Source of the DNA: JAQBXX01 sp963925015
Lineage (GTDB): Bacteria > Pseudomonadota > Gammaproteobacteria > SURF-13
Length of the DNA: 6,686 nucleotides
Direction: 5' to 3'
Assembly (NCBI GenBank): GCA_963925015.1
Contig: CAWUTX010000047.1
Span: 1-6,686, forward strand
Shown here: positions 1-4,804 of the stretch, piece by piece
How positions within the stretch are numbered: position 1 is the stretch's first letter
Layout: each line of letters begins with the position of its first letter
Position numbers and translations under genes: made by a program
Notes under the pieces: model-generated
Told to the model about the DNA's origin: nothing
The model's database searches: none
What the model saw: only the letters and a program-made list of their open reading frames with translations

Positions 1-165
1 GGCTGTGATGGCGCGCTTGCCGTTGACGATGGCGCTGATGCGGCCCGGGGGGACGACGACATCACGGGCAAGGCGGTTGATGCTGACGCCCAGCGGCTTC
101 ATGAAGTCTTCGAGCAGGATTTCGCCCGGGTGAATAGGCTCGAGCAGTTTGGCTTTGGCTGTCAT
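1..165 (-). CDS. higA: HigA-type antitoxin (XRE-family DNA-binding protein), partial
   Basis: This is the N-terminal 55 residues of a HigA/VapI-type antitoxin; the gene runs off the left edge. The protein opens with the family's hallmark: a short basic leader, then EPIHPGEILLEDFMKPLG, then the helix-turn-helix region (SINRLARDVVVPPGRISAIV, NGKRAIT). HigA proteins bind and neutralise the RelE-fold mRNA interferase HigB and repress their own operon. The ATG lies 9 bp after the stop of the upstream higB remnant, with a short AGG ribosome-binding site in the gap, so the two are co-transcribed in the usual toxin-first higBA order. The visible part has no frameshift or stop. Whether the C-terminal half is intact cannot be seen. 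Recognition rests on the N-terminal motif and on the gene order. Confidence 0.9.
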   Translation of the reverse strand, partial: MTAKAKLLEPIHPGEILLEDFMKPLGVSINRLARDVVVPPGRISAIVNGKRAITA

Positions 166-174
166 GGTAGACCT

Positions 175-330
175 CTAATGGTAATCGACAATCTCGACAT
201 CGTAGACATCCACCCCTTTCCAAGCAAAGCAGATCCGCCACTGGTCATTGATGCGGATACTGTATTGCCCCCTGCGGTTGCGTTCGGCGCACGCCACTAA
301 GGTTTCGCGGAATGCTCGTGTCAGTGCCAT
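175..330 (-). pseudogene. higB: HigB-type toxin remnant, N-terminus missing
   Basis: The last ~32 residues match the C-terminal core of HigB (RelE/ParE fold): RGQYSIRINDQWRICFAW, then DVYDVEIVDYH and stop. HigB toxins are ribosome-dependent mRNA interferases of about 92 residues. Here the recognisable homology begins only around the conserved RGQYSIR strand, and the N-terminal half (helices and first strands) is absent. The frame stays open to about 504, but that upstream translation does not resemble HigB and would run through the prk promoter region. The most credible start is the ATG at 330, preceded by AGAGGA at good spacing, giving 51 residues. Such a fragment is unlikely to be an active toxin. 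It could be a degraded gene or a truncated product kept for translational delivery of HigA. A frameshifted N-terminus was looked for and not convincingly found. Confidence 0.75.
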
Positions 331-354
331 CTGCTTATCCTCTCTTGCTGGCCT

Positions 355-384
355 TGTATAGCGTAACTGCGGATGGGTCGTAAA
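355..384 (-). promoter_or_regulatory. Candidate sigma70 promoter for the higBA remnant
   Basis: Read on the minus strand, TTTACG (384-379) is followed after 18 bases by TATACA (360-355), which would start transcription near 348, about 18 bases before the ATG at 330. Each box matches the consensus at four of six positions. If real, it excludes the longer upstream reading of the higB frame. Prediction by eye only. Confidence 0.3.
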
Positions 385-454
385 GACAGGGCTGTAAAAT
401 ACGCCGCCATCCGAGCCGCCCCGCTCAAAATGTTTCCTGATAGTGCCGACTTGG

Positions 455-484
455 ATGGCAAGGCTAGCCCTCCGCAGGTACAAT
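455..484 (+). promoter_or_regulatory. Candidate prk promoter
   Basis: TACAAT at 479-484 is a good -10 box (5/6), preceded after 18 bases by a weak -35, ATGGCA at 455-460. Transcription would begin near 491, leaving a leader of ~38 bases before the prk ATG. The weak -35 would fit a promoter that depends on an activator (prk genes are often under the LysR-type regulator CbbR), but no convincing CbbR site was identified. Confidence 0.35.
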
Positions 485-528
485 TGGCCGATTCTCGCTT
501 TCAATTTGAATACTTAGGGAGTGCCAGC

Positions 529-1416
529 ATGTCCAAGAAGCATCCTGTGATTGCGGTGACGGGTTCGTCCGGCGCCGGCACAACGACCGTGAAGCGCGCG
601 TTTGAGCATATCTTCCTGCGTGAAAAGATCAACGCCGCCGTGGTCGAAGGCGACAGCTTTCACAGCCTGTCACGCGTCGACTTCAAGGAAGCCGTCAAAA
701 AGGCCGAGGCCGAAGGCAATCGTCACTTCAGCCATTTCGGCCCGCAAGCCAACCATTTCGACAAGCTGGCCGAGCTGTTCCAGACCTATGGCAAAACCGG
801 TGGCGGCAAGAAGCGCTATTACATCCACAGCGATGCTGAGGCGGCACATCACAATAAACGCCTCAACACCAGCCTGAATGTGGGCGAATTCACCCCGTGG
901 GAAGACGTGCCGGCGGGTTCCGACCTGCTGTTCTACGAAGGCCTGCACGGCCTGGCCAAGACCGAAGATGTCGATGTGTCGGAGCATGTCGATCTGGGCA
1001 TAGGCGTGGTACCCATTGTCAACCTGGAATGGATCCAGAAAATCCATCGCGACGGTGCCGAGCGCGGATATTCGGCCGACGTGATCGTGGACACCATCCT
1101 GCGCCGCATGCCGGATTACGTGAACCACATCACCCCGCAGTTCTCACGCACCGACATCAACTTCCAGCGTGTGTCCACGGTGGACACCTCCAACCCCTTC
1201 ATCTCGCGCGACATCCCGACGCCGGATGAAAGCTTCATCGTGATCCGCTTCCGCGACCTGAAGGGCGTGGATTTCCCCTACCTGCTGAACATGATTCCCA
1301 ATTCCTTCATGTCGCGCCGCAACACTATCGTGGTACCCGGCGGCAAGATGGGATTTGCCATGGAACTGATTCTGGCGCCGATCATTCATAGCATGATTGA
1401 GGGCAAGAACAAGTAA
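529..1416 (+). CDS. prk: Phosphoribulokinase (Calvin-Benson-Bassham cycle)
   Basis: Phosphoribulokinase transfers the gamma-phosphate of ATP to ribulose 5-phosphate, making the RuBisCO substrate ribulose 1,5-bisphosphate in the cytoplasm. The protein has 295 residues, normal for the bacterial (class I, octameric, NADH-activated) type. The P-loop is GSSGAGTTT (residues 12-20). It is followed by GDSFHSLSR, in which Asp42, His45 and Arg49 fall at the positions known as catalytic base and sugar-phosphate-binding residues in Rhodobacter sphaeroides PRK. A Walker B-like FYEGLHG lies at 135-141. The ATG at 529 is chosen because AGGGAG (516-521) sits 7 bases upstream and homology begins there; the frame is open upstream to 373 but that extension is not PRK-like. 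The gene stands alone: no cbbLS, fbp, fba or cbbR is visible. A strong terminator follows, so it is probably monocistronic. It implies a capacity for autotrophic CO2 fixation. Confidence 0.97.
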   Translation: MSKKHPVIAVTGSSGAGTTTVKRAFEHIFLREKINAAVVEGDSFHSLSRVDFKEAVKKAEAEGNRHFSHFGPQANHFDKLAELFQTYGKTGGGKKRYYIHSDAEAAHHNKRLNTSLNVGEFTPWEDVPAGSDLLFYEGLHGLAKTEDVDVSEHVDLGIGVVPIVNLEWIQKIHRDGAERGYSADVIVDTILRRMPDYVNHITPQFSRTDINFQRVSTVDTSNPFISRDIPTPDESFIVIRFRDLKGVDFPYLLNMIPNSFMSRRNTIVVPGGKMGFAMELILAPIIHSMIEGKNK

Positions 1417-1437
1417 GCGGTGGACTTTGCTGGCGTG

Positions 1438-1468
1438 AAAAACGGAGCCAAGTGGCTCCGTTTTTTTT
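1438..1468 (+). terminator. Rho-independent terminator of prk
   Basis: CGGAGCC (1443-1449) pairs perfectly with GGCTCCG (1454-1460) around an AAGT loop, followed by eight T residues (1461-1468). Five A residues just before the stem (1438-1442) extend the pairing with the T-tract, so it could also work in reverse. It begins 22 bases after the prk stop and insulates prk from mazEF. Confidence 0.93.
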
Positions 1469-1496
1469 AGCGAACGGCCTGTTGTTGCCGATTTTG

Positions 1497-1525
1497 TTGA
1501 CGCGCCGACAGTATGATAATAGTAT
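1497..1525 (+). promoter_or_regulatory. Probable mazEF promoter
   Basis: TTGACG (1497-1502, 5/6 to the -35 consensus) is followed after exactly 17 bases by TAGTAT (1520-1525, 4/6). Transcription would start near 1532, inside the inverted repeat described next, and the leader before mazE would be short. An alternative -10-like GATAAT (1515-1520) has no -35 at workable spacing. Confidence 0.55.
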
Positions 1526-1540
1526 CTACTATGTAGATAC
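1522..1540. promoter_or_regulatory. Inverted-repeat operator in front of mazEF
   Basis: GTATCTAC (1522-1529), a 3-base spacer TAT, and GTAGATAC (1533-1540) form a perfect 8-bp inverted repeat. It overlaps the predicted -10 box and start site and ends 19 bases before the mazE ATG. MazE-type AbrB-fold antitoxins and MazEF complexes repress their own operons from such palindromes, so this is probably the autoregulatory operator. The symmetry is seen directly; the binding protein is inferred. Confidence 0.7.
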
Positions 1541-1559
1541 ATTATGCAGGAGTCCATGT

Positions 1560-1799
1560 ATGCAGACCAAAGCTCAAAAATGGGGCAACAGTTTGGCGGT
1601 GCGTGTGCCGAAAGGGATCGTGGAGCAGTCGGGTATACGTGAGGGCGATGCCTTGAATATCGAGGTTGCGGATGAGTCCATTGTACTGATACCGCAGCGG
1701 CGTGGTTATCGTTTGGAGAGTTTGCTTAAGGATATCCGTAAAGACAATTTGCACGATGAAGCCGATTTCGGCGCGCCCCGTGGCCATGAGATGTTGTAA
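1560..1799 (+). CDS. mazE: MazE-family antitoxin
   Basis: A 79-residue antitoxin with the two-part MazE layout. Residues 1-48 form the AbrB/SpoVT swapped-hairpin DNA-binding domain (KWGNSLAVRVPKGIVEQSGI, then EGDALNIEV and a strand ending VLIPQRR). The acidic tail (LESLLKDIRKDNLHDEADFG) matches the E. coli MazE tail that wraps around and blocks MazF. It is expected to neutralise the downstream toxin and, with it, repress the operon at the inverted repeat just upstream. The ATG at 1560 is chosen because CAGGAG (1547-1552) lies 7 bases before it and homology starts there; the frame stays open upstream to 1452 through the prk terminator and the operator, which is not coding. Its stop overlaps the mazF start by one base (TAATG). 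No damage is seen. Confidence 0.93.
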   Translation: MQTKAQKWGNSLAVRVPKGIVEQSGIREGDALNIEVADESIVLIPQRRGYRLESLLKDIRKDNLHDEADFGAPRGHEML

Positions 1800-2134
1800 T
1801 GGCGGCCAAGTATGTGCCCGAACGCGGCGATATTGTGTGGCTTGAATTAAATCCGCAGGACGGGCATGAGCAAGCCGGGCGTCGTCCAGCCCTGGTGTTG
1901 TCACCCAAGGCTTACAATGCGCGCACGGGCCTGATGTTGTGTTGTCCCATCACAAGCCAGGTTAAAGGTTACCCTTTTGAGGTTTCACTGGACGAAGTGC
2001 TGGGTGCAGTGGGTGTAGTGCTCGCTGATCAGGTCAAGAGCCTGGACTGGATGGCCCGCAAGGCGAAACACAAGGGCAGAGTGACGCGCCGGGTGGTAGA
2101 GGAAGTGCTGGGAAAGCTGCATACGCTTTTATAA
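1799..2134 (+). CDS. mazF: MazF-family mRNA interferase toxin
   Basis: A 111-residue MazF/PemK/ChpB-type endoribonuclease, full length for the family (E. coli MazF is 111). It would cut single-stranded RNA at short specific sequences and slow growth when MazE is lost. The family blocks are in order: YVPERGDIVWLELNPQDGHEQAG, RRPALVLSP, a YNARTGL turn, CPITSQVKGYPFEV, ADQVKSLDW. Glu24, Arg29 and Thr52 fall at the same numbers as the functional residues of E. coli MazF, so it looks catalytically competent. The ATG shares one base with the mazE TAA and has only a weak ribosome-binding site, so translation is probably coupled to mazE, which would keep toxin below antitoxin. It is convergent with orn. 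The cleavage site cannot be predicted from sequence alone. Confidence 0.95.
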   Translation: MAAKYVPERGDIVWLELNPQDGHEQAGRRPALVLSPKAYNARTGLMLCCPITSQVKGYPFEVSLDEVLGAVGVVLADQVKSLDWMARKAKHKGRVTRRVVEEVLGKLHTLL

Positions 2135-2153
2135 ATCATGCAGTGCAGCTTTT
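2113..2153 (+). terminator. Possible weak terminator at the mazF end
   Basis: AAAGCTGCA (2113-2121) is a perfect 9-bp inverted match to TGCAGCTTT (2144-2152), with a 22-base loop and four T residues at 2150-2153. A competing 6-bp stem, CTGCAT with ATGCAG (2138-2143), exists inside it. It overlaps the last mazF codons and lies in the short gap before the convergent orn gene. The long loop makes it a poor intrinsic terminator. Confidence 0.3.
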
Positions 2154-2166
2154 ACACGGCTGGGCT

Positions 2167-2712
2167 CTAAATCTTGAAAAAGCACTCGCGGTAATACTTC
2201 ATTTCGCGGATCGAGTCGCGCACGTCTGCAAGCGCCTCGTGGGCCGGGGTCTTTGAGAAGCCGTTGGCCAGTGTCGGGGCCCAGCGCCGCGCCAGTTCCT
2301 TCACCGTGCTCACGTCCAGGTTGCGGTAGTGGAAATATTTCTCCAGGTCGGGCATCGAGCGGAATAAGAAGCGCCGGTCCTGGCAGATGCTGTTACCGCA
2401 CATGGGAGACTTGTTGCGCGGCACGTATTTCTGGAAGAATTCCAGCGTCTTTTCCTCGGCCTCGATTTCGTTTACACGGCTGGTGCGCACGCGCTCCGTC
2501 AGTCCGGACTGACCATGCTGCTTGGTGTTCCAGTCGTCCATGCCGTGCAGCATCTCGTTGCTCTGGTAGATGGCGAATACCGGGCCTTCCTCCAGGATGT
2601 TGAGATTACTGTCAGTGATGATGGTGGCGATCTCGATGATGCGGTCGGTGTCGGTGTTCAATCCGGTCATTTCGAGATCGATCCAGATCAGATTGTTAGG
2701 GTCTTGAGCCAC
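2167..2712 (-). CDS. orn: Oligoribonuclease (3'-5' exoribonuclease, DEDDh)
   Basis: Orn degrades 2-5-nucleotide RNAs left by other RNases, and linear pGpG from cyclic-di-GMP breakdown, to mononucleotides in the cytoplasm. Starting at the GTG at 2712 the protein has 181 residues, the same as E. coli Orn, and the DEDDh residues fall at the same numbers: Asp12 and Glu14 (WIDLEMTGL), Asp112 (GNSICQDRRF), His158 and Asp163 (PAHEALADVRDS). GTG is preferred over the in-frame ATG at 2751 for three reasons: AAAGGA lies 5 bases before it, the extra 13 residues are not Orn-like, and the ATG overlaps the predicted -10 box and lacks a ribosome-binding site. One oddity: E. coli Orn, as I recall it, has Gly at residue 110 (GNSIGQD), where this protein has Cys. 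The gene is divergent from the M48 peptidase gene. Confidence 0.96.
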   Translation of the reverse strand: MAQDPNNLIWIDLEMTGLNTDTDRIIEIATIITDSNLNILEEGPVFAIYQSNEMLHGMDDWNTKQHGQSGLTERVRTSRVNEIEAEEKTLEFFQKYVPRNKSPMCGNSICQDRRFLFRSMPDLEKYFHYRNLDVSTVKELARRWAPTLANGFSKTPAHEALADVRDSIREMKYYRECFFKI

Positions 2713-2740
2713 GGGTATCCTTTGTTTAGAGAAGCATTGC

Positions 2741-2769
2741 TTGCCTGACATTGTACCAAAGGCTATGCT
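2741..2769 (+). promoter_or_regulatory. Candidate promoter of the M48 peptidase gene
   Basis: TTGCCT (2741-2746), 17 bases, then TATGCT (2764-2769); each box matches four of six consensus bases at ideal spacing. Transcription would start near 2776, about 20 bases before the ATG. It overlaps the opposite-facing orn promoter, so the two could compete for polymerase. Confidence 0.35.
2750..2758 (-). promoter_or_regulatory. Extended -10 promoter of orn
   Basis: On the minus strand TGGTACAAT (2758-2750) is an extended -10 element (TGn plus TACAAT, 5/6); no good -35 is present, as is usual for this promoter class. Transcription would start near 2743, about 30 bases before the GTG start. This puts the in-frame ATG at 2751 upstream of the transcript and supports the GTG start. 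Confidence 0.5.
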
Positions 2770-2796
2770 GATCGATCAGGAAAATAGCAGGGTTCA

Positions 2797-4041
2797 ATGA
2801 ATTCCTTTACTGCGTTGTTTATCGCCGTGCTGCTGCTGGGCCTGGCGGTTGAATTGTGGCTGATGCGTCGTCAGGCGGCGGCGGTGCTGGCTCACCGCGA
2901 GCGTGTGCCGGATGCGTTCAGCGCCAATATCCCGCTCGCTGCGCACCACAAGGCCGCGGATTACACCGCGGCCAAGCTCAGACTCGGCGTGGTGGAATTG
3001 CTTGCGGGCACGCTGTTGTTGACGGTATGGACGCTGGGCGGCGGGCTCAATTTTATCGACCAGCTCTGGCGCGTCGCGGGTCTGCCGGCGCTGTGGACGG
3101 GCGTCGGGTTTACCGTGAGCGTGATGCTGCTCATGGCGCTGCTCGACCTCCCGTTTTCGGTGTACCGAACCTTCGTTACCGAGCAGCGCTTCGGTTTTAA
3201 CCGCACCACGCCGCGCATGTTCATCACTGACCTGTTCAAGAGTACGGGTCTGATGCTGGCACTGGGTGTACCGCTTGCCGTGCTGGTGTTGTGGCTGATG
3301 GGGGAGGCGGGGCGATGGTGGTGGTTGTATGTGTGGCTGGTGTGGACCGGCTTCGGACTCCTTATGATGTGGGCCTATCCCGCGTTTATCGCGCCGCTGT
3401 TCAATAAGTTCAGCGCGCTGGAGGACATGGAACTTCGCGCGCGGATTCAGAGTCTGTTACAGCGTTGCGGGTTTACCAGCAACGGCATCTTCGTGATGGA
3501 CGGCTCGCGCCGCTCGGCGCACGGCAACGCCTACTTCACTGGCCTCGGTGCCAACAAGCGCATTGTGTTTTTTGATACCTTGATCAACACGCTCGCGCCC
3601 GCCGAAATTGAGGCGGTGCTGGCGCATGAACTCGGCCACTTCAAGCGCAAACATGTGCAGAAGCGCATGTTTGCGTTGGCGGCGCTCAGCCTCGCGGGCC
3701 TCGCGCTGCTCGGTTGGCTCATGCAGCAGACGTGGTTTTACCACGGGCTCGGTGTCGAACAGCCCTCGGTGTATGCCGCGCTCATGCTGTTTCTGCTGGC
3801 AACGCCGGTGTTCGGGTTTTTCATGCAGCCGGTCGCGGCGTGGTTTTCACGCCGTGACGAGTTCGAGGCCGACGACTTTGCCGCGCAACAGGCGGACGCG
3901 GGCGCAATGATCCGGGCGCTGGTCAAGCTGTATCAGGAAAACGCGAGCACGCTGACGCCGGATGCGCTGTATTCGGCGTTTCACGATTCGCACCCGCCAG
4001 CCCCGCTGCGCTTGGCGCATCTCGCAACCAAACTGGCGTAA
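2797..4041 (+). CDS. M48-family (Ste24-type) membrane zinc metallopeptidase
   Basis: A 414-residue integral inner-membrane protease of the M48/CAAX-prenyl-protease-1-like family. About seven hydrophobic segments are visible (near residues 4-23, 63-80, 95-120, 150-170, 172-198, 288-308, 322-345), matching the seven-helix Ste24 fold. The zinc site is HELGH at 277-281 (His277 and His281 ligands, Glu278 catalytic) plus Glu357 in SRRDEFEADDFA. N-terminal blocks typical of the family are also present (AHHKAADYTAAKLRLG; RTFVTEQRFGFNRTTPRMF). Eukaryotic Ste24 cleaves prenylated proteins; bacteria mostly lack that substrate, and these homologues, like HtpX, are thought to act in membrane-protein quality control, so the substrate here is unknown. 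The length and the N-terminal domain separate it from the shorter HtpX (~290 aa). An AGGG ribosome-binding site lies just before the ATG. All catalytic residues are present. Confidence 0.93.
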   Translation: MNSFTALFIAVLLLGLAVELWLMRRQAAAVLAHRERVPDAFSANIPLAAHHKAADYTAAKLRLGVVELLAGTLLLTVWTLGGGLNFIDQLWRVAGLPALWTGVGFTVSVMLLMALLDLPFSVYRTFVTEQRFGFNRTTPRMFITDLFKSTGLMLALGVPLAVLVLWLMGEAGRWWWLYVWLVWTGFGLLMMWAYPAFIAPLFNKFSALEDMELRARIQSLLQRCGFTSNGIFVMDGSRRSAHGNAYFTGLGANKRIVFFDTLINTLAPAEIEAVLAHELGHFKRKHVQKRMFALAALSLAGLALLGWLMQQTWFYHGLGVEQPSVYAALMLFLLATPVFGFFMQPVAAWFSRRDEFEADDFAAQQADAGAMIRALVKLYQENASTLTPDALYSAFHDSHPPAPLRLAHLATKLA

Positions 4042-4060
4042 AAGCGTCCAACTATTCATT

Positions 4061-4081
4061 CCCCCCCTGTCAGGGGGGGGG
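4061..4081 (+). terminator. C7/G9 hairpin after the peptidase gene
   Basis: Seven C residues (4061-4067), TGTCA, then nine G residues (4073-4081) form a very GC-rich hairpin 20 bases after the peptidase stop. The following TGTTATTAATTTT is T-rich but broken. It is probably a terminator or attenuator between the peptidase gene and the cytochrome gene. The homopolymer runs are also prone to slippage and sequencing error, so their exact length is less certain. Confidence 0.5.
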
Positions 4082-4126
4082 TGTTATTAATTTTGGTGCA
4101 TGATCTAAGGAATCTGGAGGTGTGAT

Positions 4127-4414
4127 ATGAAAAAATTGATGCTGGCTGTTGGTGTGCTTTTATTGAATGTGCCCCTGGCGCAGGCGGCGGGCGACGCCAA
4201 ACACGGCCAGGAGCTGTATCAGGCCAACTGCACACGCTGCCATGACGCTTCGGTACACACGCGCCCTAACAGAATTATTCATTCGCTGGACGGACTCAAA
4301 AAGCGCGTGCAGTTTTGCGAAGCCAATGGTCGGTTGAACTGGTCGCCGGATCAGATCGAAGACGTCGCCGCGTATCTGAATAATACATTTTACAAATTCA
4401 AGGTGTCGCCATGA
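4127..4414 (+). CDS. Small exported c-type cytochrome lacking a methionine ligand
   Basis: A 95-residue periplasmic c-type cytochrome. Residues 1-20 are a clear Sec signal peptide (two lysines, hydrophobic core, AQA cleavage site), so the mature protein is about 75 residues. CTRCH (Cys35, Cys38, His39) is the covalent heme site, and the C-terminal helix (SPDQIEDVAAYLNNTFYKF) resembles that of class I cytochromes c. The mature chain contains no methionine, so the usual distal ligand is missing. Cys64 (VQFCEANGRLNW) sits roughly where that Met would be; His44 and His52 are other candidates. The start is firm: a strong GGAGGTG lies just before the ATG. The stop overlaps the phhB start (ATGA). 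The role is unknown: probably electron transfer or redox/ligand sensing, possibly linked to respiratory chemistry of an autotroph, but the sequence does not name a partner. Confidence 0.9.
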   Translation: MKKLMLAVGVLLLNVPLAQAAGDAKHGQELYQANCTRCHDASVHTRPNRIIHSLDGLKKRVQFCEANGRLNWSPDQIEDVAAYLNNTFYKFKVSP

Positions 4415-4740
4415 GCGACCTGACCGCGAAACACTGCAAGGTGTGCGAAGGCGGCACCCTGCCGCTTTCCGCGAGTGAGGCACACGATCTGCTGAAACAA
4501 ACCCCGCTGTGGGCGCTGAACGACAAGGGCGACGAAATCAGCCGCACGTTTCAATTCAAGAATTATTATCAGACCATCGCCTTCGTGAATGCGCTGGCCC
4601 GGATTGCGCATCAGGAGGATCATCACCCTGACATAGAAGTGAGTTACAACAAATGCCGCGTGCGTTTCAGCACGCACGCCATCAAGGGGCTGTCGGAGAA
4701 TGACTTTATCTGCGCGGCGAAGATGGATGCGTTGGTTTGA
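4411..4740 (+). CDS. phhB: Pterin-4a-carbinolamine dehydratase
   Basis: A 109-residue PCD/DCoH-family protein (4a-hydroxytetrahydrobiopterin dehydratase), which dehydrates the 4a-carbinolamine made by pterin-dependent aromatic hydroxylases so that the cofactor can be recycled. The diagnostic block is intact: EDHHPDIEVSYNKCRVRF, then THAIKGLSENDF. His71, His72 and His89 keep the spacing of the three active-site histidines of mammalian DCoH. The N-terminal CKVCEGG segment is common in proteobacterial members. The ATG overlaps the cytochrome stop in an ATGA junction, so its translation is coupled to that gene. No phenylalanine hydroxylase is in the window; many bacteria without one keep PCD, and roles connected with molybdopterin metabolism have been proposed for such copies. 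The cytoplasmic enzyme and the periplasmic cytochrome share a transcript but not a compartment. Confidence 0.95.
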   Translation: MSDLTAKHCKVCEGGTLPLSASEAHDLLKQTPLWALNDKGDEISRTFQFKNYYQTIAFVNALARIAHQEDHHPDIEVSYNKCRVRFSTHAIKGLSENDFICAAKMDALV

Positions 4741-4763
4741 GTGAAGCGCCTGGACGTCGGTTT

Positions 4764-4802
4764 TTCACCCTCATCCCGGCCTTCCCCCGTCGAGGGGGAA
4801 GG
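4764..4802. repeat. REP-like palindrome between phhB and gltX
   Basis: CCTTCCCCC (4780-4788) and GGGGGAAGG (4794-4802) form a perfect 9-bp stem around GTCGA, preceded by TCACCCTCATCCC (4765-4777). This head-plus-hairpin layout resembles the extragenic palindromes scattered between genes in many proteobacterial genomes. It ends 2 bases before the gltX stop and fills the gap between two convergent genes. There is no T-tract on either strand, so it is not a canonical intrinsic terminator, though it may stabilise both 3' ends. Family assignment is from memory of similar elements. Confidence 0.6.
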
Positions 4803-4804
4803 AG

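Noticed and set aside
331..504. Upstream 58-codon extension of the higB frame
   Set aside because: Its translation does not resemble the HigB N-terminus and it overlaps the prk promoter and leader; treated as chance openness.
373..528. 52-residue N-terminal extension of prk in the same frame
   Set aside because: No PRK homology, includes the likely promoter, and a good ribosome-binding site precedes the ATG at 529, which reproduces family residue numbering.
670..1128. 152-codon minus-strand frame inside prk
   Set aside because: Shadow of the strongly conserved prk reading frame.
4061..4081. CRISPR-like or mobile-element end at the C/G homopolymer hairpin
   Set aside because: A single palindrome, no repeat-spacer periodicity and no target-site duplication; a terminator-like hairpin is enough.
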